A stretch of 64,000 nucleotides of DNA, taken from Erythroxylum novogranatense (lineage: Eukaryota; Streptophyta; Magnoliopsida; Malpighiales; Erythroxylaceae). Numbering within the stretch: position 1 is the stretch's first letter; every line of letters begins with the position of its first letter. Positions 45,909-57,937 of this stretch are shown here, one piece after another. The notes beneath the pieces were generated by a model. It was not told the origin of the DNA. It saw nothing but the letters and a program-made list of their open reading frames with translations, and ran no database searches. The stretch lies in the NCBI GenBank assembly GCA_029891385.1, contig CM057227.1, positions 62,125,567 through 62,189,566 on the forward strand, in the 5' to 3' direction. Position numbers and translations under genes: made by a program.

Positions 45909-48900
45909 TGTTGGGACCCGATCCGGGAACCGGAACCCAACCGAATAAACTTAACACTTTCACTCTATGCGTTGATACCATAGCTGTTGGATCCCGTTAC
46001 CGAAACCCAACTACTTATACAGAACGGAAACCGAAGCAAACGGAAACGAAGGGAAGCGGAAATTTCGGATCGACAACAAAATGCGGAAGCGAACAAATCC
46101 GAAAGTAGCGAAGCGGAAGCAAATGCAAGCGGAAGCAAATACTAATCGAATCAAACGAACAGATTCAATCGAATATAGCGAAGCGAAATAATCGAATACG
46201 AATCACAAAGAGGCGAAACGAATAAGCGAAAGCGGGATCGAATCGAATGTAAATCGAATTCGGATAGAAAACAAAGTAAGCAAACAAATCAATGTAAACT
46301 GAAACACTTTCCGACATCCGTGAATAAGCAAAGAACAGGAAACAGAATCGCGTTGGGAATCCTAAGACGTTCCAAAATCCGTTATGATTTTTTTTTTCTC
46401 ATTCCTTATTCATTTCTTCTCTTACTCAAACACATTTAAAACATAACCAATGCATCCAATTTCCAAAATTACACTTTTATCCCAAATCTTATCGAAAATT
46501 CAAAGATAACTACCGCTTTATCCTAACTCCAAAATTCCTGCAAAGCGTAATACACTTCTATAATCTCAAATACACTCAAAATCATCGGACACTCCCGTCC
46601 TAATCCAACACCAATGAGAAACGCACATTTAAACCTAACACTTCCATAATTCTCAAATCAACATACCAATCTCATAACTCGATCAAATTCTCAAATCACC
46701 ATACATATATATTCCCAAATTATTCATAATTTCATAAACAAATTTCTCATTCATTCACAATACTCAACTTTATACACAAATACACTTTCTTTCAAATCTA
46801 TCTTAAACCATAAACATTTCCATACTCAAATTTCAGATTACTCAAAACTAACTCATGCAAATTTCAAAAGCACAAAACCGTCGGGCCGATCGACTTCACA
46901 TTCTTTCATCCAATCTCCCGTCAAACCACGGAGATGGGGATGAAAGGGGGGTGAGCTCGAAAGCTCGTGGATAACACATTTATAAACTGATAAATAAGCC
47001 GAAATCATTTTTAATACTCTTTTAGCCAAAAAGGGCGAATTTTTTTCAAACTTTATAATTTTTCAAACAATTTCCTCAAACCCATTTTTTTTCATATTTT
47101 CAAACTTTTCATAATAATCTCACTTTTTCTCATTTTCAAAACTTCTTGAATTTTTCATAAATATGAATGCGAACACATAAACAAATCAAAACATATAACA
47201 CATCGTAATGGTGCTGTTCGGTCCAAATAGAGCGTCTCGCACATTCTCGTAGAGCGGTCATGCAATCGTGAGCGAACGCATTACACTTTCCGCATAGCGG
47301 TCCAGTTGTAGCCGTGAGGGAGTCCGAATCGGAGTCCGTGCCACTAGCGGGCAGCCGGAGAAGGCTTAACAAGTAGAGACAATACGACTCACCAAAGGAC
47401 CTAACCGACCCACATAACACATAATCTAAACGAGATTTCGAATGCCCAAGGCACTTTTCAAATTCTTGATTTTCCACACATTCACATAATGCATACTATT
47501 AAATCACTCAATCAATCAATCAATAACTTCAGCACTTTACATAATTTAGCAATGCATACATAACAAAATGAACTTTCGAAATTTCTATTTTCTTTTCAAA
47601 CATAATTCAAATTTGTAATAATTTTTCCAAATCCTTTGAAATCACAATTTCAAACATTAACCAACCTTTCTTTTCAAACACTTACTAAAACAATAATGTA
47701 TCAAAATCCAAAATTTTGCTTTCTTCAATTTTGAAAATTGCTTTTTTAATTTTTCAAAATTGCATAATGCTCACAAATCAAAATATAAATATGCTACCCA
47801 CCTCAATTATTGCGGAAACTTGATTTCAAGCTCCAATTGATCCTTGCTTCTCTCTCTTCCAAAGTACCAAAACCTAAACCATAATCATCCAATTTTCACA
47901 TCGAAAATACTTAATTTTCACAATCAACTTAGGAATTCACCAATTCCATTTACATTCAAGTTATTTCAATCTCCAATTTTGAAAATCCCAATTTTCAAAA
48001 TTGGCCTAAACCAAGACACTCAAATTCAATCTCATAAATAACTTAATTTTCAAAATTAATCTCACAATTCATCAATTCACATTAATTCCAAGACATCTAA
48101 ATCCTCAATTTCAAAAATCCCCAAATCTTAAAATTGGCCTAAACCAATTTATCCAAATTCAATACCACAAAATACAAGTTCTTCCAAATTGATTTCATAT
48201 ATCGTCAATTCATCATATTTCCTATAATTCTACACCAAAATATCTCAAAATTCTCAATCATAAAAATTTAGCCTAAACTTTACTCAATTTTCCATCCAAA
48301 ATTAAACTCAGCCTAAAGCATATATTTCAAAATTAATTCCACAATCCATAAACCCATCTCATATGTCATAATTCTAAACCAAAATTAATCAAAATCTCAA
48401 AGTAGAACAATTTCTCTTACCTCTTTCTCTTCCAAATTGAATTTTTTGGCTTGAAAGGAAGCTCTTAGGCTCCTCTATCTTTCTCTCTCTTGGAACCAAC
48501 CCAAAATCCTTAAGAAACAAGTAGAAAAATCAAAAATCTCTTTCTCTCTCATCTTTTCCTCCATCACCCGAAACTCCACTCTTCTTCTTTCTTCTTATTT
48601 CTCTTCTCCTTTTCTCTGGAAATTTCCAGCCACTTTCGTGGCTTTTAATAGCTCAAAGCGACAATCACCATCTGTGTTTCATTAATTGATGGTCAAATGA
48701 CCAAATTGTCCTTCATTCAAAACTTAAAATTACACTTACTTGCGGTTTGATTCGCACTATCGATTTGAAGGAATTTGTCCAAACTTCCTTCTCAAGAAAT
48801 GTTCCTCTCACTCATACGAATCCAACGCCACTGACCGCGCTCAATTCCGAGCACCACATCAAAAGTTATGTGCGAAACAATTCGGGAATATCCATATTCT

Positions 48901-50335
48901 AACACATTTTCAAGGTACGATTATTTCCGTCCAAAATTTCACATTCTTAATCCAAGAATTGAAACTCGATGTCTTCATAACAATTGTAGCCTTATGTCTC
49001 TAGTTTAATTCAAAACAAGAATCGTCTCATTTCGATTCCCAGATCAAAAGTTATACTCAAATTACTCACAGGTGTTCCCAATCCAAAAATTTCACCCTAA
49101 TCCGAACTTAAATTCAAAAATTAAAAGTCCTAAGGGCAAAATTGACATTTCATGTCTTCATATGATTTGTAGCCCCTTGTCTTATCTTTATTTCGCCTCA
49201 AGAATCGCTTCAATCGGATCTCTACAGATCCCGAATTTCACAAAACACTGAATCATGCTCGGAAAATTTCCCGACTCACTTTGATTAAATTAATCACCAT
49301 TAATTTAATCTCAAAAGTTCACAAATTTCTTATAAAATGAAATTCAATGTCTTAGGAATCCAACGCAAAAGAATCAACTCAATCGGATGTCGGACGGAAA
49401 AGATATAGGCAAAATAGTGAGCAAAGGTCGGATTAAAACAAAGAAATCAAAATTTAAGAAGAAAAGGCGTCAGATGCAGACGGACGCCTCTAACTCATGA
49501 GGCGAGGCGCCGCTTCATGAGGGCGAGACGCCATCGCTAGGGCGGCGTCGCCTAGCGAGGCGCCAACATGAGGGCGAGCCTTGCCTCATGAGGGCGAAGA
49601 ACGCCTCGCCGCCAGGCGAGGCGTCGCCTAGCGAGCGTCTGAGCGCGCCTCGCTAGCTAGGCGAGCCGTCAGCTAGCGAGGCGCTAAACCTTTTCCTTTT
49701 TTTTTTTTTCCTCTAAACTTCCAAAATTCATAACTTTTACTCCTAACTCCAATTTTGACAAACTTAGTCTCTATAGAAAGCTTAAGAGAAGCTCTAAATC
49801 TTCCAAGAAGAACATAAAATTCAATTCGACTTCTACGGGAGTCCATTTTCCGGTCAAAGATACTATTCTCGATACACGCTTGCAAAAATCATAACTTAAT
49901 TTTCCGAGATCGAAAAATTGCATACTTTATATCGAAATAAAGGTCAAAACAAATCCTTCAATTCTTATGAAGAACATCAAAGCTCAATTAACCTCTAACT
50001 AGGTTAATTTCTCAGTCAAAGTTTCAATCATAATAAAAGTCAAACCCGATCAAACATAAACTTTGACTGATCATAACTTTCATTCCCGATATCGAAAAAT
50101 TACAAACTTTATGTCCACAAAAATCTCTTAACATAATCTACAAGTTTCATGTAGATCATTTTATCAAATTTTGCCTCAAACAAAAGTCAACTTTCAAATG
50201 CCAAAAAGGTCAACTATATCACAAGTTTTCATATTTTCATACTTTCTCTCTTTATTTCATGATCTTCAACTTAATTTCAATCAACTCATCCACTTGATCA
50301 TAGTCAAATTGTCACTCAAGGTTCGGGGTCCAACA
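45909..50335 (-). mobile_element. Inner solo LTR (4427 bp), opposite strand, same type as the outer one
   Basis: On + it runs from TGTTGGGACCC to GGGGTCCAACA, flanked by a perfect TCAAG duplication (45904-45908 and 50336-50340). On - it starts like the outer LTR (TGTTGGACCCCGAACC) and passes the same blocks in the same order: an island (49490-49690), AATTGAGGTGGGTAGCATAT near 47800, GGCTGCCCGCTAGTGGCAC near 47340 and CATCCCCATCTCCGTGG near 46935. It has no coding region. The family is the same as the outer LTR or a sister to it, judged by landmarks, not by a computed identity. Confidence 0.85.
49490..49690. repeat. GC-rich repeat island in inner solo LTR
   Basis: It is about 200 bp built from short units such as GCCTAGCGAGGCG, CATGAGGGCGAG and their complements. 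Many units pair with each other, so an RNA from here could fold strongly. The surrounding LTR is AT-rich. Confidence 0.75.
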
Positions 50336-50541
50336 TCAAGTGCACTTGTCAAAGGCTTCACCCGCCTGCCCGCTAGTGACAATGGAGCTCCGTTAAGGAC
50401 TCCCATAAGTTCACGGCTCCACTGGACCGCTATGCAGAAAGGTGTAAAACGTTCTGTTCATGGCTACACAGGACCGCTATGCGAGAATGCGTAGTACGTT
50501 CTGTTTTCTAGACCGGCCCAAACCATTTCTGATGTGTTATG

Positions 50542-52407
50542 TGTAGGAAAATCCCGGTGTGAGTATCACATGCCCACGGTGCGGAAAACAAAAAAGTTTT
50601 GTTCCGGGACCTTCCCGAAAGCCAGGATCCATGTGTCTACACAACATACTCAAACCATAACGGCCAAAGGAGACCGTCTCTAATGGTATCCACGTAGAGC
50701 TCGGAGAACCTAACCGGGACAAACCCTTTGACCCGGGAATAGCTAGAACAAATTAAAGACTGCTAGATCTTACCTTTGTTCTTGGAGAGCTTGAAACCAA
50801 CGATGAAGGAGATGAAGACGCTTGAAGATGGAGAGTGATGATCGATGATTGAGAGCTTAAGGAGAAGAACTCTTTCCTTTCCTTTCAAGACTCACGAAAA
50901 TCACCTTGTGAACTTAGGTTTAAAACTTGTTTTTAAACCTCATCAACATCACCAACGACCATCATCGTTTCCTTCTTCATTTTTTGTCTTTTATACACCT
51001 TGCCTAGTTTGTCTTTTAGCCATTTAATGAATTCAATGACTAAGCAAATAAAAGAACCTTCTACTCCCCTTCAACGTGTACACACACATATATATATATA
51101 TATTAATTCTTTAATTAATTAATTAATTATATATATATAAATAAATGCTGAAGTGGTCCAGTCACACTAGGGTCGGTCCTACCGGCCTACCCGGTCCCGG
51201 TATGGGAAAAACCCCCGGAGACCTATCTCAGCAATATCGATGTCGCGATCTCATCGGGACATATCTCGATCTCATCGGGATCCATTTAATCCGATTGCTC
51301 TCCATATATTGGAACTCTGTCCAAAACTATTTTACAAATTCTCCGAGACACTCTTATGCGTGTGACCCATTAGGTTCCCGGTTATGTTGGCCACTTAGAT
51401 CAACACTTAATCCAAGTAAGTTATGAGCGGTATCTAGCAACACATCATGACCCCCAATTGACCCGAAAGTAATTGGTTTGACGAATGAACATGTATTCAT
51501 CATGAACCATATTACGAATCTTTCCATAGACAATTACCGTGCAATTCGTCCTTTCACCATGCTATACCCCACTTGGTTATGAGTATGGGCAATGTGTCAA
51601 CTCTTACTAGACTGACTAAGTCAAATCTAGTCCAAGTGATATCAGTTCTTGTCCTGAGACTCATTACTTTATATGTCACTGAAGACACTCTTCATGACAT
51701 ACGTACTCCGGCCAGAGATTTCCAAGTAATGACCCTGACAAGAGGCCATGGGTATCATCGTCTGCTATCACAGAAGTGGTGAATCCTTTATTGGCTACTC
51801 AATTACCTTCGAATACCTCAAGCTGTACCCAAGCACCACCCTATGAGCGACCTTTGCAAGGCAACAAGGAATGGAGTCAAAGCACGGAATCAGTATCCAA
51901 GATATCCTTGAGTACCTCAAGTCTAAGGATACTTGCACCATTGCTATGATGAGATTATCACTGACATTAGAATAGGACATCCATGTGATGATCTCATAGC
52001 AGGTCATATAATGTACTTACTACCTCTAGTAAGCATCCACATCTCAACCCTAAATATCTCATATTTACAGCTTCTGAGATCCACTGCTTGACCAAGTCAA
52101 GGAGTTTGAGATGTGCTAGTCTTTCCGGATTACTCATGTCCAGCCTCGGAATCCTACGACTAGGATAATTTAGATATCGACATAATTGCACATGATAGGA
52201 ATCTCAGTAGTATGAACACATCACAATTTCCTTCATGCTATGTCATATATCATGGACTTCATTAATTTGCTTATTGATCAATATCAGTTCATAAATAATG
52301 AACAGCAAATTAATGAAATATGCCTTTCTTTATTTATTCATAAAGACTATACATAAATTTGTACAAAATGCGCTAGAGGCGATTGCCTTCAGGGCACTAC
52401 TCTAACA
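50542..52407 (-). repeat. Element D 3' LTR
   Basis: It is 1866 bp and closely matches 57938-59800. It lacks the 105-bp extension of B. A TA-rich run lies at 51087-51147, where the two LTRs differ in repeat number. The polypurine tract follows on the inner side (52408-52425, on - AAGTGAGAGAT). Confidence 0.94.
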
Positions 52408-52425
52408 ATCTCTCACTTGACCTAA

Positions 52426-53252
52426 AGCCAATCGCCTTGATATCTAATACCATAGGCGAGTACATGAGAATCAAAACTCTTTTGTGATAATGGCTTTGTC
52501 AACGGATCAGCAATATTCTGCTATGTGGGAATTCTCTCTATCTGCACATCACCTCGACCAATGATCTCCCTGATCAGGTGATATCTGTGGAGTACGTGTT
52601 TGGATCGTTGATGAGACCTTGGTTCCTTCGCCTGCGCAATAGCCCCATTGTTGTCACAATACAACTGTATGGGCCCATCACTGCTAGGAACCACACCAAG
52701 TTAAGTAATGAACTTTTTGATCCAAACCGCCTTTCTTTTCTTACGAAGCGGCAATGTACTCTGCCTCGGTTGTTGAATCGACACTCGTCTCTTGTTTGGA
52801 ACTCTTCCAACTGACCGCCCCGTCGTTCAGTGTGAATACATAACCTGATTGGGATTTGGAATCATCCTTATCATTGAAAATCGCATCTGATACCCGCCAC
52901 CGAGATCTCCATCCCCATATATCAAGAAAACATCCTTAGTCTTTCGCAAGTACTTGAGGATATTCTTGACAGCCACCCAGTGACTCTCACCAGGATCCGA
53001 TTGGTATCTGCTCATAACACTTAGAGCATATGATACATCGGGTCTCGTACATAGCATAGCATACATGATAGATCCTACCGCAGATGCATACGGGATCATA
53101 TTCATGCGCATCCTCTTATCTTGTGTATTAGGATACATAGATTTCGAGAGTGTTATCCCATGAGTCACGGGAAGATACCCTCTCTTGGATTGCTCCATGC
53201 TAAACCTCTTTAGCATCTTGTCTATGTACGTTGATTGTGAAAGACCAAGCAA
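52426..53252 (-). pseudogene. RNase H and RT connection of element D
   Basis: The frame 52827-53252 reads LGLSQSTYIDKMLKRFSM, PYASAVGSIMYAMLCTRPDVSYALSVMSRYQSDPG-type connection sequence and [15 protein letters not shown], then ends in a frameshift where YSDADLGG would be expected. The frame 52574-52810 covers the RNase H centre with shifts ([11 protein letters not shown]). The C-terminal end towards 52426 is fragmentary. A TGA at 53268-53270 separates this from RT, where element C has an Arg codon (AGA). Confidence 0.85.
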
Positions 53253-53267
53253 CCTTTTTGATCTATC

Positions 53268-54200
53268 TCAATAGATTCTTATCCCAAGGATATAAGTTGC
53301 TTTACCAAGGTCTTTCATGGAAAATTGTTTGGACAACCAAATCTTGACTAATTGTAGCATAGAGACATCGTTTCCTAGCAATAATATGTCATCTACATAC
53401 AGCACAAGGAATACGATTGCAGTCCCATTAACCTTCTTATACACACAGTGTTCATCCGGACTTTGTGAGAAACCAAACTCTTTGATTACCTCATCAAAAC
53501 GGATATTCCAACTCCTGGATGCTTGCTTCAATCCATAGATGGATTTTTGAAGTTTGCATACCTTTTCGCCATCATAGGAGGTGAAGCCCTCAGGTTGTGT
53601 CATATACACATCCTCAGCTAGATTTCCATTTAGGAAAGCTATCTTCACATCCATTTGCCATATCTCATAATCATAACGAGTGGCAATGGCTAGGAGTATT
53701 CTAATGGATTTAAGCATTGCTACTGGACTGAAGGTCTCGTCGTAGTCAACTCCTTGTCTTTGACGAAAGCCTTTAGCCACAAGCCTTGCTTTATAGGTAA
53801 TCACATTACCATCCATGTCGGTTTTCTTCTTGAAAACCCATTTGCACCCTATGGGTTTTATTCCTTCGGGTGCATCAACCAAAGTCCATACTTGGTTTTC
53901 ATACATGGAATCCATTTCAACCTGCATGGCATGAAACCATTTCTCATACTCTGAACTCTTCAGAACCTCTTCATAGGTGGTAGGCTCATTATCTTTTATG
54001 AGCAATACGTCATTCTGTTCATTCACGAGAAATCCATATCTCTCGGGAACATAGCGTATCCTACGTGACCTACGAACTTCGTGTGTTGTAGAAGGTTGAA
54101 CTGTTACTACATCTGTATGAGTTATAGTTTCAAGTTCAGGCAGTTGATCTGCGTTTGTTCGAGCATCTTGAACTTCTTCAAGCTCAATTTTGCTCCCACT
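53268..54200 (-). pseudogene. Reverse transcriptase of element D
   Basis: It is continuous and open: PERYGFLVNEQND, YEEVLKSSEYEKWFHAM, MDSMYENQVWTLVDAPEG, GCKWVFKKKTDMDGNV, YKARLVAKGFRQRQGVDYDE, LKSIRILLAIATRYDYEIW, FLNGNLAEDVYMTQPEGF, KSIYGLKQASRSWN, the catalytic box LYVDDILLLGND (53388-53399) and LSKQFSMKDLGKATYILG. Every expected copia RT landmark is present in one frame, so this domain alone could still encode a folded RT. It lacks an initiating context because the frame upstream is broken. Confidence 0.92.
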
Positions 54201-54741
54201 GTCTTCTTGTAAAAGAAACTCTTTCTCTAAAAAGACAGCATGCTTCGAAACAAACACCTTTTGTTCCTCAGCAAGGTAAAATTGATATCCCATTGTTTCT
54301 TCAGGATATCCTACGAACAAACACTTGTCAGATTTTGCATCAAGTTTATCTGATTGTGTCTGCTTCACATAAACAGGACAACCCCAAACTTTCAAATGAG
54401 TAAGATAGGGTCTTTTGTTAGTCCACATCTCATATGGAGTAACATCAACTGTCTTTGATGGAACTCGCTTAACAAGTAAACAAATTGTCTCGAAAAGCAT
54501 ACCCCCAAAAGGATTTTGGTAACTTTGCAAAGCCCATCATCGATCGTACCATGTCTAACAAGGTTCGATTTCTCCTTTCTGCCACACCATTATGCTGTGG
54601 TGTGTAAGGAGGAGTCCATTGCGATAAAATCCCATTATCTCTGAGATAATCCTAAAACTCTTGGTCTAAGTATTCCCCACTACGATCAGATCGTAATGTC
54701 TTGATACTTTTCCCAAGTTAGTTTTCTACTTCATTTCTGAA
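54201..54741 (-). pseudogene. Integrase core and C-terminus of element D
   Basis: LVKRVPSKTVDVTPYEMWTN, LKVWGCPVYVKQ, KCLFVGYPEETMGYQFYL and LEKEFLLQEDSG are in the same frame as RT. Upstream of 54530, frames shift: HNGVAERRNRTLLDMVR (with the third acidic residue) is at about 54545-54595, and the TLRSDRSGEYLDQEF region at about 54650-54700 has Ser where Gly is usual. Stops near 54660 and 54720 stand where Gln or Lys codons are expected. Confidence 0.85.
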
Positions 54742-55301
54742 TTATTTGAACTTTTCAAATGCTTCAGATTTGTATCTCATCAGATACAAGTACCCATATC
54801 GAGAATAATCATCGATAAAGGTGATGAAGTAAAGACAACCACTTCTGGCATGGATGGACATCGGATCACATACATCTGAATGTATTAGGTCTAATACTCC
54901 AGTCGCTCGTTCACCCTTTCCCTTAAAGGGTAACTTAGTCATCTTGCCTAATAAACATGATTCGCATGTGTCATATGATTCATAATCAAATGACCCTAAA
55001 CTCTCACTCTTATGGAGCTTAGCTATGCGTCTCTCATTTATATGGCCTAGGCAACAATGCCATAAGTAAGTTGATTTTAAATTATCTCGTTTATGTCTTT
55101 TCGTGTCATTGACATTCATAATTGGATGTAACATATCTAATATGTAAATTCCATTGCATAATGTACCAGTACCATAAAGCATTCCATTCAAACTAATAGA
55201 ACAACCATTGTTACTAAAAGTCAAATAGAAACCAAATCTATTTAAACAAGAAATGATAATATGTTCTTTGTTAATACAGTACAAAATAACATTCATCCAA
55301 T
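54742..55301 (-). pseudogene. GAG-pre-integrase and N-terminal integrase of element D
   Basis: This 184-codon open frame has NGMLYGTGTLCNGIYILDM, STYLWHCCLGHINERRIAKL (Arg to Cys at HCRLGH) and CESCLLGKMTKL, completing the HHCC zinc site. The first core strand follows, DLIHSDVCDPM with the first catalytic Asp, and FIDDYSRYGYLYLM. It ends at a stop after KFK, where Q is expected. It is the clearest copy in the window of this part of the family's pol. Confidence 0.88.
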
Positions 55302-55838
55302 TTAATTACAAGCCCACCGGGAGTGACAAAAGTAGGTGCCTACGGCTAATGCAGAACTCTTGCTCCATTTCTCACACGCAGTCAAGTTCTCCTTCATGAG
55401 CCGCTCATCGTCCCTCGAGGCCCTGATATCATTGCATATGTGAGCCACAACCGTATCTAATACCCAGATGTTATGGTCAGAAACAATATTAACCTCAATG
55501 ACAAACATACCTGAAGGAGCTGAGGCATCTGATGCCTTCTTCTGCTTCAATTCATCCAGATAGACTTTACAATTTCGCTTCCAGTGGCCAATCTTGCCAC
55601 AATGGAAGCAAGTTCCTTTTGGTGCAGTCTCTTTGGTTTTCTTCTTGGCTGTACTTCCTACTTTCTGATCTTCATCAGAAGCATCACCAACAGGTGAATC
55701 AAGAAGTAGAACATCTAGGACATAGCCCAGTTCCTCAGATCTGAGAACAATTCTCAGATTCCTCAGCCAATTTAGAAAATTTGGTCCAGTTAATTTGTTC
55801 GTGTCCATAAGTGAGCGTAAGTTCACACTGGAAGACAA
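55302..55838 (-). pseudogene. Internally deleted gag of element D; start codon lost
   Basis: The position of the gag ATG in element C (AAGATGTC) reads AAGTTGTC here (TTG at 55838-55836), so the start codon is gone. The next in-frame ATG is 13 codons on (LRSLMDTNK). Then come KLTGPNFLNWLRNLRIVLRSE, ELGYVLDV and, directly, DEDQKVGSTAKKKTKE and an intact CCHC knuckle CFHCGKIGHWKRNC. The central Gag domain is missing at the same junction as in B. The frame runs on into VSDHNIWVLDTVVAHICNDI, the protease position, and ends at 55302. Confidence 0.87.
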
Positions 55839-56025
55839 CTTCAATAACCTATCGGGAAAGAGAGAAAGAATGTTAGAATAGAATTACATGCATGATCATA
55901 AGGACTTGAATGACATGCATATGACTCCCACTAGTTTCAAAGAATCCATAACCCTCAGTACGAATCCAAGAAACATTATGACAAAATGTCATAGTGGGTC
56001 GATATCCGACATTACTAAAATGACC

Positions 56026-56410
56026 TTGGGTTTACCCAACAAGCCACCTTAGGTCAATCGATAGGTATCGGTCATTCCAATTGCATCATAGATATCCGAC
56101 ATTACTAAAATGACCTTGGATTTACCCAACAAGCCACCTTAGACCTATCGGCAGGTATCGGTCATACCATTTGCTTCATAGATGCAACTATCAACTAGTG
56201 CTATCAACTCGTGATGTATGCACACACATTGGGTTATCAACTCTTGATGCGCGTACATCTGATGCACACTACCCAATTTCGCCTCTGTCCACGTTGACCT
56301 TGAGTTTACTCAACAAATCAACGCTTCTAGTGAAAACCGACCTATTAATCTGAAAATCTTATTTTCATGGTTCGAGCATATCCGTATAGAGTGAGCTTGG
56401 GTTTACCCAA
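56026..56410 (-). repeat. Four leader hairpins, element D
   Basis: The units are 56026-56039, 56116-56129, 56300-56313 and 56397-56410. On - they read TTGGGTAAACCCAA, TTGGGTAAATCCAA, TTGAGTAAACTCAA and TTGGGTAAACCCAA. The stem changes are paired or give a G-U pair. The loop is TAAA, where B mostly has CAAA. Confidence 0.83.
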
Positions 56411-56623
56411 CAACCCAACTCTATAAGAACTCTGGCTCTTCCCATATTAATGGAAGGCGTTAGTTTTCATATTATATGTGAGGGTTTTCAGGTCTCATCT
56501 TCTTCTTCTCCAAGCCGTAGGATTATAGTCACCATGACTACATGGAATGATTTAGGGCATTTCATCAATCACATTGAGTCTATACCTAAAATCATCCATC
56601 ATCCTACCTTTGCATGTTGTTGT

Positions 56624-56814
56624 AGTCGACTGGTGCATGTCCTAGTCGACTGGTGCATCTGCCAGTCGACTGGAACTTGTGCTAGTCGACTACAATAGGT
56701 TATCAGTTCGGTCATTGGAACATGTTCCAATCATCGAATCCACTTTCCAATGATTGGTGCATGTTCTAATCATTGAATGGACGTCTTGATCATTGGAACA
56801 TGTGCTAGTCGACT
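56624..56814 (-). repeat. AGTCGACT palindrome array, element D
   Basis: AGTCGACT occurs at 56624, 56644, 56664 and 56684, exactly 20 bp apart, and again at 56807. Between them (56707-56800) lie repeats of TCATTGGAACATG and its complement, including an 18-bp perfect palindrome at 56714-56731. Confidence 0.88.
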
Positions 56815-57922
56815 GGTTTTTGGCCTGCTCTCTAATCGGCTAATTTTTCAATCCGTGTAGATCAAATTCACAATACCAAGTGTAATATCCTTTATTATGA
56901 TGTACCAATGAAACGCTTTCATTGTTCCATGCTTACCATATATAGTCAAACTATACATGAAACTTGAAATTGATGAATACACTCTTATTCATTTAGATTT
57001 CCAAATAATTTGAGAATATCAAATTATCACCCTAAGTATCTCTAGGTAGTCTACACTTTATCAAGATTACTTCGGCACTGGTCACAAAATTTGTGACGGT
57101 CAAAATAATCAAGACAACGAAATACACTAACGAGACGCTAATGTGACACATTTGACATCCGAAAAATATTTGGAAACCCAATTTCAAAAAATTCAATTAG
57201 GCAAGCATACAACATCAATGTAACATATTTTTAATCACATTAAAAATTATCCAAGGCATTGGAATTGAGAAATACACAATTTTTCTTTTCAAACAAACCA
57301 GCTCCAGCAACTTTCTCAAAACTGCCAAGCTTTGTATTTTGCTTGAAAAACTTATTGAAACAATTTCAATAAATTCTGAGAAAATTACAGAGGTTACGAC
57401 ATGTTCACAACATGTTCCATGAAGTTTTTCAGGATTTATTTCCAACAAAAACTCATCCAACCTCAGCAACCAAGCCAATGTAGAATCTGTGTTCCTCAAC
57501 ACAGTTATTCCCAGCAGCACACAACAAATTATCAAATAAATATTAAATAACCTCAAAAACATTTTTCCTTTCTCATAGACATTAATAAACATCTTAGAGA
57601 CATTTTGGTGAAAGAAAATCTGAAAAAAAAAATTTATACAATTTATTCTCTAATTTACAAGCATGCCTGTTCATTGAATGTGCTCAAACACAGCAATCAG
57701 AACATTAGGGAATAAATTAGCAAAACCATATCAAATCACATTGATAAATTCCGGGCTTCCACAGACATATGCAACAACATCTTGTGAACATATCTGGGTA
57801 AGAAAATTTCAAAAACAAGATCTCTATACTGAATTCGAAATTCACATATACAACATGCATCATCGTCACAAGCAATAGGCAGCTCCGACCTAGTCATAGT
57901 TTCTTCGTTATATACGACACAA

Positions 57923-57937
57923 GTGCTCTGATACCAC
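57923..57937 (-). other. Primer-binding site of element D
   Basis: On - it reads GTGGTATCAGAGCAC just inside the 5' LTR: the initiator-Met complement, with one base missing after GAGC relative to element C. Confidence 0.88.

Larger units (their letters stand above)
55845..57922 (-). other. Leader of element D with hairpin and palindrome arrays
   Basis: It is about 2.08 kb and colinear with the leaders of B and C: hairpins at 56026-56410, palindrome array at 56624-56814, then AT-rich sequence to the primer site with nothing recognisable. Its palindromes are a different version (AGTCGACT within CTAGTCGACTGG), and new palindromes such as ATTGGAACATGTTCCAAT (56714-56731) are interspersed. Confidence 0.78.

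Noticed and set aside
48740..49003. 87-codon frame inside the inner solo LTR
   Set aside because: No family resemblance, and not matched by the outer copy.
45909..50335. Complete retrotransposon between TG and CA ends
   Set aside because: No gag, pol, primer site or internal LTR pair is present; it is a single long LTR with its own duplication.
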